This document shows, piece after piece, positions 42,201 to 49,713 of a stretch of 64,000 bases of DNA. Below the pieces are notes generated by a model, which was not told the DNA's origin, searched no databases, and saw nothing but the letters and a program-made list of their open reading frames with translations. How positions within the stretch are numbered: the stretch's first letter is position 1; every line of letters starts with the position of its first letter. A program made the position numbers and the translations under genes. This stretch comes from Colimorpha_A sp045543555. GTDB lineage: Bacteria > Bacillota > Clostridia > Oscillospirales > CAG-272. The stretch spans positions 145,159 to 209,158 of the forward strand of contig JAZQMQ010000009.1 of assembly GCA_045543555.1 (NCBI GenBank), given 5' to 3'.

Positions 42201-42338
42201 CAAGGTTTGCTCATCGGTATGTACGGCGATAAGACTTTTTCCACCCTCGGCGTTTACGTTGATCGGAGTGAGAAATGACGGCAGGATCATAAATATCACA
42301 AGCAAAACTGCGATAAATTTTGTTTTTTTACCGATCAT
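39216..42338 (-). CDS. Large membrane-anchored extracellular protein of unknown function
   Basis: A 1040-residue protein with a Sec signal peptide (about residues 1-30, ending VNAEG) and a C-terminal membrane span (about 1005-1030) followed by a short KKSKSQENK cytoplasmic tail. The exterior contains a carbohydrate-binding-like beta region near 60-210 and again near 840-970, and a central region (about 450-770) with HHPKNSGGEYSAFN and FGIVLGSNVNDSFQAYNLG that has the feel of a glycoside-hydrolase-like barrel (DUF5722-type proteins come to mind), with no catalytic pair I can name. It is 18 bp upstream of ireB on the same strand. The function is open. Confidence 0.75.
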   Translation of the reverse strand: MIGKKTKFIAVLLVIFMILPSFLTPINVNAEGGKSLIAVHTDEQTLKAATDITEDDFNSSETDWKAVGGSVQTVSEINFAPYSVYEGDRSLLVSSDAESNGYLAVTKAAKALTSLNETPIITLTVFVPNELDGSILTLGLKTDKNDIKSSLSVEGGSWQTLFFDFSDESGDAIYDITVSVSSSNIKNIIFLLDCVGGCRSQESIFKAKYMSGEYNVSGGELNTKNGLSMSFTAGEKYIEAIPEIPIFEKDQGIRLALINSSTCTSVTAVIKFPDHTEERTTYKITSGAVSFTIPIPNELVSSYKIIFEGDPIGQVSILSVSKVQCYSAVKTIGEISEVRIGRDKKSISVKGSVSEQEFELLRGSKLRLYELRLDQDTSDITPAVSPVSEVEFSSATFEFSVPIGDNQDRIFKKYAVAAMGLEGLIPLGSAKAVNNPNIFAEDKVNLPESIKGSSYLKGNYFLDGIAQTTVDIFADELMSVSSGGISYTDGGRKYTFSSEYIEKIDSVMKKLAVDDISVRFILRLRSRSEDLGLSNIHHPKNSGGEYSAFNTTSSNGINTLRAITSFLISRYSSGDVSDNLFGIVLGSNVNDSFQAYNLGNTSLSELILAYSAAFRTVYNTARMRYSNFEVSVPINNSWYSTDTTSITGSFGASSFLESFALCISASSDIEWSLSCDVTPYGSSYAFEDISPDKTCFAKTLTAANLEVPISFMRHPSRKFNGTARKIILIGTELKEAEDESSIIKLSCDYVYTYLRALSIKEINAYIPSHTAEHENVIRYIDTQLSSEKIAFANGLIGSERFDKLINNISGNTLRHDSTSDSSGEYPSSIKGKIKLFSFAKDTDGFIPHVNCAAAEGGISYGEAKGLMRFRLSEVAPGSYGGVTAALDELIDLSKAPYLTFNVRTAVLPEGINELEIAVVVESGRNTFVSTSKIYANSDNTVICDLSSFPHASTCDKISIYVRDIYGTDIGEPTLLISSLYAMSDTLSGTALKSAVFGKESKIKVSINTVITVMTCGIIAIAAFVLRVIYCFKKSKSQENK

Positions 42339-42446
42339 ATTTCCTCTCCTTCCTTTAGCGACAGCTATACATAGTATATTATATCATATAACTGTGGCAA
42401 TTTCCATAGGTTTATAAAAATTTAATATTTATTTTCTAAGACAAAA

Positions 42447-42474
42447 AAGGCAGAGAAGGGACATTCTCTGCCTT
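42447..42474 (-). terminator. Terminator after tadA
   Basis: AAGGCAGAGAA/TTCTCTGCCTT 11-bp perfect stem, then TTTTTTGTC on the minus strand. Confidence 0.87.
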
Positions 42475-42508
42475 GATGATTATTTGATTGTGCGAAAGAG
42501 GGATGAAG

Positions 42509-42955
42509 CTATTTGCTTCTCAGCTGTCTGAAAAAGTCCGAGAGGATTTTTTTGCATTCGTCCTCCATGATCCCGCCCATACATTCGGGGCGACGGCTGT
42601 ACGGCAGGGCAGGGAGATTTGCCACACTTCCCATGGATCCGTCACGGTGATCGTAAGCGCCGAAAACCACACGGTCGATACAGGAATTTATTACCGCACC
42701 CGTACACATGGGGCAGGGCTCAAGAGTCACGTAAAGCGTGCAGTCTGTCAAATGCCATCCGTTGAGTCGCTTACATGCTTGACTGATAGCAATAAGCTCT
42801 GCATGGGCGGTTGCATCTCGGGTGCTTTCTCTCAAATTATGTGCTTGTGCAATTACCTCTCCGCGTCGTACAATTACAGCTCCTACGGGCACCTCACCCA
42901 TATCGGCGGCTTTTTTTGCCTCTTGAAGAGCCAATTCCATATATTTTTTATCCAT
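42509..42955 (-). CDS. tadA: tRNA-specific adenosine-34 deaminase
   Basis: Deaminates A34 to inosine in tRNA-Arg(ACG). Zinc-site motifs: HAELIAI (His plus proton-shuttling Glu) and LEPCPMCTGAV; VPVGAVIVRRGEVIA is the N-terminal strand pair. Start ATG 42955 with TTGAGG 6-9 nt upstream is better placed than the ATG four codons earlier. It gives 148 residues. It overlaps the nfo stop by 8 bp and is the last gene of the operon, with a terminator 35 bp on. Confidence 0.95.
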   Translation of the reverse strand: MDKKYMELALQEAKKAADMGEVPVGAVIVRRGEVIAQAHNLRESTRDATAHAELIAISQACKRLNGWHLTDCTLYVTLEPCPMCTGAVINSCIDRVVFGAYDHRDGSMGSVANLPALPYSRRPECMGGIMEDECKKILSDFFRQLRSK

Positions 42956-43817
42956 TGAGTGCCTCAAGATATGTTTTTTTCATTTTAAGAGCGTCGTCGC
43001 TCTGGGTTCCCGCACTTTCGCAGATTATTCTCGGGCAAAGACCGTTGTCTGCTATGGCTCTCATCAGCGGCTCGAAGTCGGGTCCGAAAATCTCGTCGGA
43101 GAATGTAAGGTGCTTCTTTTCTCCGCCTTTTGAGTATTCTATTTTTGAAAAGTGGCAGTGCAGAGTATTTGCGACCTCGTCGCCAAGTGCGTTTCCTACC
43201 TTGTCAAACACTCTGAGATAATCGTCGGCGCTTAAGAACACCCCTCCGAGATCTCTTGCGTTCAAGTGACCGAAATCAACTGTCGGAATAAGTCGGGGAC
43301 TTAATTTACAGAGAGTGATCACCTCGTCGAGTGTGCCTAGCTGATTGATCTTTCCCATGGTTTCAAGACAGAATTTTATATCGGTGTCTATACTTTCAAG
43401 AGCGCGGCTTAGAGTGTCAGAGGCAAGATACATAGCTTCATCACGGGATATTTTCGATGCGCTTCCGGTGTGAATAACTATTCTGTCTGCACCGAGAAGA
43501 GCTGCTGCGTTGACGCTTTTTCTTATGTGCTCAATGCTTTTGAGGCGAGTCTCCTCCTCTATACCCGAAAGGGATATGAAGTACGGAGCGTGCAGTGAAA
43601 GGACGATTCCAAGCTCCTTGGCTTTGTTGCCTATGGCGAGAAACGCCGCGTCTGATCCGCTGACTCCGTTGCCGCACTGATATTCATAGGCGTCAAGCCC
43701 AATATTTTTCACCCACGGTATTGCCTGAAGAGTGGATTTTCCTCCTTGAGCGTAGAAGCTTTCGCTGTTGCCTGCGGGACCGAACAGTGCATTATTCAAG
43801 GGTAACGCTCTCCTCAA
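42948..43817 (-). CDS. nfo: Endonuclease IV-type TIM-barrel AP endonuclease
   Basis: Xylose-isomerase-like TIM barrel of the AP endonuclease 2 family, which cuts the backbone at abasic sites. Metal-binding segments in order: GIVLSLHAPYFISLSG, DRIVIHTGSASK, KFCLETMGK, LIPTVDFGHLNARDLGG, and TLHCHFSKIEYSKGGEKKH. 289 residues from ATG 43817; the conserved start NNALFGPAGNSESFY argues for the in-frame TTG at 43799 (GAGGAG upstream), giving 283. It overlaps the TPE-repeat gene upstream and tadA downstream, so expression is coupled. Confidence 0.88.
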   Translation of the reverse strand: MRRALPLNNALFGPAGNSESFYAQGGKSTLQAIPWVKNIGLDAYEYQCGNGVSGSDAAFLAIGNKAKELGIVLSLHAPYFISLSGIEEETRLKSIEHIRKSVNAAALLGADRIVIHTGSASKISRDEAMYLASDTLSRALESIDTDIKFCLETMGKINQLGTLDEVITLCKLSPRLIPTVDFGHLNARDLGGVFLSADDYLRVFDKVGNALGDEVANTLHCHFSKIEYSKGGEKKHLTFSDEIFGPDFEPLMRAIADNGLCPRIICESAGTQSDDALKMKKTYLEALNG

Positions 43818-44484
43818 TCACAAGACTACCTACCTCAACGTTACCGTAAAGACAGTTTGCGCGGTATAACGCGTAAAGATCATAGGTCTCACCGTATGCG
43901 AAGATTCCTTCGATTACGTGAAGGGGAGTAAGGTGGCGGACGTTTTCCTCAAGCTCGAATTTATCTACGGAGAAGGTGCTGTCCACACTTCCGAATGTCA
44001 GCTTACATCCTGTTCTTGCGCCCAAAAACAGCGAATAGTGATCGAGATAAAGCTCAACCTTAACTCTGACCATGCCGCCTTCTTCGTTTGCAGTTAGGAC
44101 TGCCTTGAGATTCAGGAACGTGCCGCTGTCTGAGGAAAAGGTCTTTTTCAAGGAAAAGTCATCGGGAGCGATCTTGTCAACATTCGGAGTGGTATCCTCG
44201 GGAGTGGTATCCTCGGGAGTTGTAGTTCCCTCGGGAGTGGTTATTTCGGGAGTTGTTATCTCCGGAGTTGTTATCTCGGGGGTGGTGCCCTCGGGCTTCG
44301 TAGTGTCTGCGGGAGTTGTTATATCGGGCTCGGTCATATCCGGTGCAGTAGTTGTTTGCTTAGGCTTCTCTGTGCCAACGGGATTATTTTCGTTTTTTAC
44401 TATTATAAGAAGTGCGGCAACAAGAGTGGTTGCGATTATTACAAGGAGAATCATGACGATTCTTGTAGCTGTTTCGATTCTCAT
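43792..44484 (-). CDS. Membrane-anchored protein with Thr-Pro-Glu repeat linker
   Basis: A 230-residue protein: N-terminal membrane span (about residues 9-28), an extracellular linker (about 35-100) built from TTPE/ITTPEITTPE units, and a C-terminal beta-rich domain of about 120 residues (EGGMVRVKVELYLDHYSLFL and LHVIEGIFAYGETYDLYALY). The C-terminal domain is not recognised. It lies 26 bp after the WG-repeat gene, which carries the same type of linker, so the two probably work at the cell surface together. Confidence 0.7.
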   Translation of the reverse strand: MRIETATRIVMILLVIIATTLVAALLIIVKNENNPVGTEKPKQTTTAPDMTEPDITTPADTTKPEGTTPEITTPEITTPEITTPEGTTTPEDTTPEDTTPNVDKIAPDDFSLKKTFSSDSGTFLNLKAVLTANEEGGMVRVKVELYLDHYSLFLGARTGCKLTFGSVDSTFSVDKFELEENVRHLTPLHVIEGIFAYGETYDLYALYRANCLYGNVEVGSLVIEESVTLE

Positions 44485-44510
44485 AGGTTACCTCCTGATA
44501 TAATTTTTAT

Positions 44511-46328
44511 TTAATGCTTTTCGCTTATTGCGAAAAGTTCCCATCCGCCCTCTTCGGTGTATGCTGCGATCATACCCGACGAGGCATTGGATACGTAATC
44601 AAAGGCGAGAGGCAGAACTACGTTTCCTTCGGTGTCGATAACACCGTACTTTCCGTTATTACCCACTACAGCAAGTCCCTGAAGGAAGGGCTGCGCGTCA
44701 TCGAACACTGCGGGGCATACCCATGAAAGATCGGGCTTCATAAATCCGTAGTTTTCACCTTTTTTTAAGAGCATTATTCCGTCCGAATAATTCATGAGCT
44801 CATAATTTCCGGGAATAGTGACTTGTGTTCCGTCGGTTGTGATAAGGCGGTTCTCGCTTTTGTAAATATATGTGGCAGACCATGTGCTGCGGAGCGACCA
44901 ACGTACCATAATGTGTCCGTTGTCTACGTAATACATTCCAAGGTCGTCCATTGTGGCGTTGAGACCTGTCTCGTAGGTCTGGCGGTATCTGTTGTTATTG
45001 AATTCGGGAACTGTGATAGTGGAATTTTTGCGAAGAGTAATTACCTCTTTGCCGCTGGTGTTGATGTAATAAAGGTTTTGATTTTCATCGGTTACGGGAG
45101 CATATCCCTCGCTTGAGAAGGGGCCTGCGGTGATGAACTGCGGTTCGATCTTAACAACACCCTTGGAATTTTTATAGCCGTATCTGGTTACGTAGGTTAC
45201 CTTGTAATATTTTCCGTCCTGTACGAGAGTTCCGTTCTGTATCCTGTCGGTAGTAACTTCGGGAGTAGTGGTCACCTCAGGAGTAGTAGTAACCTCAGGA
45301 GTAGTAACCTCGGGAGTAGTAGTTTCCTCTGATGAAGTGATTTCCTCGGGAGTAGTAGTTTCCTCTGATGAAGTGATTTCTTCGGAAGATGTGATTTTCT
45401 CAGAGCTCTCCGCTTCATCTGAGCTTTCGGTGTCTTTCGGTGCTTTTCCTTTTGCCAAAGCACTTGATATTTCGGGCACAGATATTTCTACTGTGGATTC
45501 CGGAGGAACTTCGGTGTCCGTTACCTCCGGTTCTGTTGTTTCGGGAGGAAGCGTGGGAACGTCGCCGACGTAAGTCAGCATCTCAACCTGTGCCGCAAAA
45601 GGATGAAGGTCGATTTCGGACTTGCCGAAATAACGAGGATGGTCGAAGCTCAGCATCTTGAAATCGATATCGCTTTCGGATATCAGTGCAAGACCCGCAT
45701 CGGTCAGCGCGAAATAATCGTTTCCGTTTTTGAGTGCGGGGAGTACGTTCTTTGTCAGCGCATAGACCAGTGTTCCGTTAAACTCCGAAACGAGCTTGGT
45801 GCCATCGCTTTTATAAATATCAAAAGATGTACCGTTATCGATCAGAACGTATCCGAAATATAAGCTGACACGCGCTATCGGAGTTGTAATATTTTCTGTT
45901 TTTGTTTTTATTCTTCCGTTATCCAAGGTATAGAATACGGTTTTGCTTACAGTTTTGTCACGCAGAGAAAATTCTCCGCTGATGATCGACGCCATGTCTA
46001 TTCTTGCAAGGAGGGAGGTGTCTGAATATTTGTTATACGAAACTGCGTGACCTTCAAGGTCTGAAAGAAACTTGATCGAGTCAAGAATTTCCTTGATCTC
46101 GTCCTCTTCAAGCGGAGGTAAGGTCTCTTTTATATCGATGAAGGTATTAGGAGTTGTTTGGGGGGCGGTGGTCAGTCCTTCCGATGACTGTTCCGCTTCT
46201 GTATCCGCAGGACGCTTGATAAAGGATATGTCATAAGCACCAAACTGGTACAGTATGACGGCTCCAACTATAACAAAAAACAGGAACAGCGCTAAGGCCC
46301 TGATTGCTAAATTTTTTAAAACTCTCAT
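44511..46328 (-). CDS. WG-repeat protein with N-terminal anchor and TPE linker
   Basis: A 605-residue surface protein: membrane span (about residues 8-28), a domain with WG-like repeats near 70-230, a Ser/Glu/Thr/Pro low-complexity linker (about 250-345, including ITSSEE and PEVTTPEVTTTPE units), then more WG-type repeats to the end (GYKNSKGVVKIEPQF, NYGFMKPDLSWVCPAVFDDA and KYGVIDTEGNVVLPLAFDYV). WG repeats form beta-propeller-like surfaces for binding. It is 12 bp after rlmH and 26 bp before the TPE-repeat gene. Ligand unknown. Confidence 0.8.
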   Translation of the reverse strand: MRVLKNLAIRALALFLFFVIVGAVILYQFGAYDISFIKRPADTEAEQSSEGLTTAPQTTPNTFIDIKETLPPLEEDEIKEILDSIKFLSDLEGHAVSYNKYSDTSLLARIDMASIISGEFSLRDKTVSKTVFYTLDNGRIKTKTENITTPIARVSLYFGYVLIDNGTSFDIYKSDGTKLVSEFNGTLVYALTKNVLPALKNGNDYFALTDAGLALISESDIDFKMLSFDHPRYFGKSEIDLHPFAAQVEMLTYVGDVPTLPPETTEPEVTDTEVPPESTVEISVPEISSALAKGKAPKDTESSDEAESSEKITSSEEITSSEETTTPEEITSSEETTTPEVTTPEVTTTPEVTTTPEVTTDRIQNGTLVQDGKYYKVTYVTRYGYKNSKGVVKIEPQFITAGPFSSEGYAPVTDENQNLYYINTSGKEVITLRKNSTITVPEFNNNRYRQTYETGLNATMDDLGMYYVDNGHIMVRWSLRSTWSATYIYKSENRLITTDGTQVTIPGNYELMNYSDGIMLLKKGENYGFMKPDLSWVCPAVFDDAQPFLQGLAVVGNNGKYGVIDTEGNVVLPLAFDYVSNASSGMIAAYTEEGGWELFAISEKH

Positions 46329-46340
46329 ATATTTCTCCGC

Positions 46341-46766
46341 TTATTTGTGGTATTTTCCGTTATTGATGATTGTGAATGCCCGATATATCTGCTCAAGAAG
46401 AATTACTCTCATAAGCTGATGGGGGAACGTCATTTTTGAAAATGAAAGCCGCAGATCACATTCCGATTTAACGTCCTCGCCCATACCGTCACTGTCTCCG
46501 ATGACGAAGGTTATATCGGAAACACCCGATGACGTGACCGTTTCGATCTTTTCCGCAAGCTCCTCGGACGAAAGCTGCTTTCCCTCGACGCACAGTGCGA
46601 TCTTGAAGCTTTTTTTCTGAAGATTTGGTATGAGCTCACGATCGTTTTTCGTTTCCTTGATATTTAAACGCGCATATCCGCTTATTCTTTTTGAATATTC
46701 CTTGACCGCGTCTCTCAAAAACGCTTCTTTAAGCGTGCCGACGCATAAAATATTTACTGTGAGCAT
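46341..46766 (-). CDS. rlmH: 23S rRNA (pseudouridine-1915-N3)-methyltransferase
   Basis: SPOUT-class methyltransferase acting on helix 69 of 23S rRNA after RluD. The 141-residue protein has LTVNILCVGTLKEAFLRDAV at the N terminus, the knot segment ITFVIGDSDGMGEDVKSEC, and the C terminus LEQIYRAFTIINNGKYHK that is diagnostic. It lies 23 bp behind walJ, the usual yycJ-rlmH neighbourhood in Firmicutes. Confidence 0.97.
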   Translation of the reverse strand: MLTVNILCVGTLKEAFLRDAVKEYSKRISGYARLNIKETKNDRELIPNLQKKSFKIALCVEGKQLSSEELAEKIETVTSSGVSDITFVIGDSDGMGEDVKSECDLRLSFSKMTFPHQLMRVILLEQIYRAFTIINNGKYHK

Positions 46767-46789
46767 TTTTTGCCTTTCGATCTTTAAAT

Positions 46790-47560
46790 TCAGTTATTAA
46801 GTATAGTCGGGGCATCGGGCTTTGCGATGCTTACCGCAACTCCGTATTTACTAACCGATTCGCTCACCTCATTGAAGGCGATCTCGGGAGAATTGTTTTC
46901 CAGGCTCATATGCATAAGCAGGATGTTTTTTGTGCCCTGCCTTGCCAAAGCCCCCGATATTTGCGCGCAATCACGGTTTGAAAGATGTCCGCCACCGGAC
47001 AGTATTCGTCTCTTCAACGAGTCCGGATAGCTTCCGCGCTTAACCATTTCGATATCATGATTGGCCTCTATCATTACCGACCTGCAGCCGCACAGACAAT
47101 CATAAACTCTTTGAGTTACGTATCCTATGTCCGTTACGATGCCGATGCTTTCGTTTCGGTCGGTTATTTTGTATCCTACACAGCAAACGCTGTCGTGGGG
47201 GACGAGAAATGCTTCAATAGTACAGTCGCTGCCAATATCATCTGTGTATTCATCATCATGAATAACGGCACAAGCATGAAGCGCGGTTCCTTGCTTTACT
47301 CCGAGAGCAGCGAAGGTGCTTTTCATAATATGTACGGGCACGGGATGCTTTTTTAACAATACGTCAAGGGCGTGGGTGTGATCGGAGTGCTCGTGGGTTA
47401 TATAGATCCCGTTTATAAGAGCGATATCCGAGCCGACTTCTGACAGTGCCTGACAGATCGCCTTGGCGCTTCCTCCCGCATCGATCAAGATCCTTTTTTT
47501 ACCCGTATCGATAAGAGTGCAGTTTCCGCCCGAGCCCGAGAAAAGACTTATAGCTTTCAC
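46790..47560 (-). CDS. walJ: MBL-fold metallohydrolase, WalJ/YycJ family
   Basis: A metallo-beta-lactamase-fold hydrolase of 256 residues. The zinc motif ITHEHSDHTHALDVL (HxHxDH) is intact, with later His in LLMHMSLENNS and the Asp in VTDIGYVTQ. In Bacillus/Streptococcus the relative WalJ belongs to the WalRK regulon and has 5'-3' exonuclease activity linked to replication. Here walRK is absent, but the link to rlmH is kept. It overlaps the small hypothetical gene by 4 bp. Confidence 0.87.
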   Translation of the reverse strand: MKAISLFSGSGGNCTLIDTGKKRILIDAGGSAKAICQALSEVGSDIALINGIYITHEHSDHTHALDVLLKKHPVPVHIMKSTFAALGVKQGTALHACAVIHDDEYTDDIGSDCTIEAFLVPHDSVCCVGYKITDRNESIGIVTDIGYVTQRVYDCLCGCRSVMIEANHDIEMVKRGSYPDSLKRRILSGGGHLSNRDCAQISGALARQGTKNILLMHMSLENNSPEIAFNEVSESVSKYGVAVSIAKPDAPTILNN

Positions 47561-48000
47561 TTGGTGCCTCCAAGCTTTGAGAGCAGATCTCCCAAAGGAC
47601 CGTTTGCAAGCTGTGCGTAGATGGAATCACAGAGTATTGTAAGCATCATTGCGACAAAGATGAGCAATATCGGTTCCGAGCGCTTTTTATTTGCCTTTAC
47701 CTCGGCTAAAAACTCGTCCTTTTCATCTTCGGTCATTGAGTCGCTTAACTGACTTCTTTCGGGAATACTCATAAGTCCCTTGTTCATTGCAAAATATGCA
47801 ACGAACAATCCTCCGCAAACAGCAACGTATATCGGATAAACGATACCGTAGCCCGCGGACGCTACCGCGTAATAAAGCGCGGTGGAAAGTGCGAAAAGTC
47901 CAACGAGAATTCCGAGCTTTTTAAACGGGAATTTTTTTGTTGGCTTTATTGCCGTTTTATCTGTTTTATTGTTTCTTCTCTTTTTTCTTTTGTTTGACAA
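47557..48000 (-). CDS. Small membrane protein, unknown
   Basis: A 147-residue protein with a very basic N terminus (SNKRKKRRNNKTDKTAIKPTKK), two or three hydrophobic segments (about residues 28-48, 52-70 and 108-128) and an acidic cytoplasmic or external loop (SDSMTEDEKDEFLAEVK) between. No family is recognised. It stands between the SbcD-like gene (20 bp upstream) and walJ (4-bp overlap), so it is translationally coupled into the operon. Confidence 0.72.
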   Translation of the reverse strand: MSNKRKKRRNNKTDKTAIKPTKKFPFKKLGILVGLFALSTALYYAVASAGYGIVYPIYVAVCGGLFVAYFAMNKGLMSIPERSQLSDSMTEDEKDEFLAEVKANKKRSEPILLIFVAMMLTILCDSIYAQLANGPLGDLLSKLGGTK

Positions 48001-48020
48001 GGGATATTTCTCCTAAAAAA

Positions 48021-49133
48021 TCAAAGCGGTAGATCTTCTCCGCGAAGCGCGGCAATTCCTGCTCTCAACGCCTTTGTGGCAAGCTTTCTTTGTTCGGGTG
48101 TTCCGCTTTCAAGAAGCGGCTTCATTTCTCTGAAAAATGCACCCATGATCGTCGGGTCATTTTCAAGCTGTTCGGCATTCAAAAGCGGTACGGTCAGGTC
48201 TTCTATCTCAAGATAGAACAATCCGTCGCCGTATTCCTCGCTTAAGCCTATTGTGTCAATATTCTGATCGAGGGGGATTTCACCTGTCAGCTCAAGGCGG
48301 AGCGACACGGTGTCGGAATATTCGTTTACCGCCGACGATATCGCTGAGCGAATGTCGGAGCTTCCCGTTATTCCGCTCAAATCTACAGGCTTCTTTACGT
48401 ACACGTAATCGGTGAAGGTCTTTTTTGAAAAAGACAGCTTACCGTTATCGATTTCGAGAAGGATTCCGCCCTTTTCTCCCGTTTCACCGAAGTCTCTGCC
48501 CATAAGACAGCCGCTGTAAGCGTAGGGAACCTTTCCCGCATATTTTATTTCTCCACCCGTATGAACGTGACCGAAGGCACAGTAATCAAATCCCGTATTT
48601 TCTATATCCTTTTCGGAGATCGGGCTTTGCGGTGAGAGCGGCTCGTTTACGTATGCGTGAGCGCAGAGAATATTGATCCTTCCCGAGTCCTCGGGAGTGA
48701 AGCTTACCGCAGGACATATCTCAAGCGTATCGCTTAGGAAGGCGTAGCCGTACACCCTTACGTTTTGTTCGGGAAAATCGAAATAGCTTATTTCTGGCGA
48801 ATCAAAAACAAATACGTTATTTCCAAGATCGGAGCTGTTCCAAACGCTTTCTTTCGTATATGGGTCGTGGTTTCCAGGGGGGATCACAAAGGAGCATTCC
48901 GAAGCCGAGGCAAAAGCCTCTTTGACGAAATTTACGGTGTCTATAGTTACGGTGTCCTTGTCGAAAACATCTCCCGCAAGAAGCACGATATCGATCTTTT
49001 CGTTTCTTACGTATTCGATCATCGACGAAAATGCACGTCGAAGCTGACGGCGGAGCGTCGCTGAACGCTCTGCGCTTTTCGTGCGGAATGGGGTATCAAG
49101 ATGAATGTCTGCACAATGAAGCAGCTTTACCAT
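48021..49133 (-). CDS. SbcD/YhaO-like DNA repair metallophosphoesterase
   Basis: Calcineurin-like phosphoesterase of 370 residues. Motifs in order: HCADIHLDTPF, LLAGDVFDKD, VIPPGNHDPYT, ILCAHAYV and CAFGHVHTGGE, giving a complete two-metal site. The C-terminal 120 residues resemble YhaO rather than SbcD. YhaO normally pairs with the ATPase YhaN (SbcC-like), but no such gene follows here, which is unusual; the partner may be elsewhere. It is the first gene of the long minus operon down to tadA and has its own promoter (49176-49204). Confidence 0.85.
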   Translation of the reverse strand: MVKLLHCADIHLDTPFRTKSAERSATLRRQLRRAFSSMIEYVRNEKIDIVLLAGDVFDKDTVTIDTVNFVKEAFASASECSFVIPPGNHDPYTKESVWNSSDLGNNVFVFDSPEISYFDFPEQNVRVYGYAFLSDTLEICPAVSFTPEDSGRINILCAHAYVNEPLSPQSPISEKDIENTGFDYCAFGHVHTGGEIKYAGKVPYAYSGCLMGRDFGETGEKGGILLEIDNGKLSFSKKTFTDYVYVKKPVDLSGITGSSDIRSAISSAVNEYSDTVSLRLELTGEIPLDQNIDTIGLSEEYGDGLFYLEIEDLTVPLLNAEQLENDPTIMGAFFREMKPLLESGTPEQRKLATKALRAGIAALRGEDLPL

Positions 49134-49175
49134 CGTTTTTCTCCTTATAAGTGCGGATATAATAACTCATCTTAT

Positions 49176-49204
49176 ATTATAAAATAAAATTATGACTTTT
49201 TCAA
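49176..49204 (-). promoter_or_regulatory. Promoter of the SbcD-like operon
   Basis: TTGAAA (49204-49199), 17-bp spacer, TATAAT (49181-49176) on the minus strand. A plus-strand TATAAT at 49245-49250 probably serves rbfA, but its -35 box is weak. Confidence 0.8.
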
Positions 49205-49290
49205 CCGTTTTTTAAAATAGTCTTTATTTTTTTACAAAGTGTGGTATAATAATTAAAAATAATAAAAAAGATTTCAAAAAGGACGGTAAA

Positions 49291-49713
49291 ATGGCAAATT
49301 ACAGAACAGGAAGAGTGAACGAAGAGCTTATGAAGGCTCTTTGTGAAATAGTAAGAACGGTAAAAGATCCCAGAGTAAGCACTTCATTCATAAGTATAAC
49401 GGCAGTGGACTGCACTCCCGACCTGAAAAATGCAAAGGTCTGGTACTCGGTTATGGGTGAGCGCCGTAAGGGCGATACGCAGAAGGGACTTGTCAATGCA
49501 ACGGGATATATCAGAACGCAGATCGCAAAAATGCTCAATCTCCGTATAACTCCCGAGCTTAAGTTCATTCCCGATGACAGTATGAAGCACGGCGCACACA
49601 TTAGCAACCTGATGAAGCAGGTTGAGGAGGAGCTCCGAGAGGCAGACAGACGGGCAGCAGAGCTTGAAGCGGAATCCGAAGGTGATGACGCGGAGGAAAA
49701 CGATGCCGAATAA
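49291..49713 (+). CDS. rbfA: 30S ribosome-binding factor RbfA
   Basis: KH-like protein needed for late 30S maturation and cold growth. 140 residues: GRVNEELMKALCEIVRTVKD, VSTSFISITAVDCTPDLKNA, the KVWYSVMG strand and LNLRITPELKFIPDDSM are all conserved; an acidic tail (SEGDDAEENDAE) ends it. RBS AAAAGGACGG. nrnA begins inside its last codons (11-bp overlap), the common rbfA-nrnA pairing of Firmicutes. infB-nusA, often adjacent, are not here. Confidence 0.96.
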   Translation: MANYRTGRVNEELMKALCEIVRTVKDPRVSTSFISITAVDCTPDLKNAKVWYSVMGERRKGDTQKGLVNATGYIRTQIAKMLNLRITPELKFIPDDSMKHGAHISNLMKQVEEELREADRRAAELEAESEGDDAEENDAE

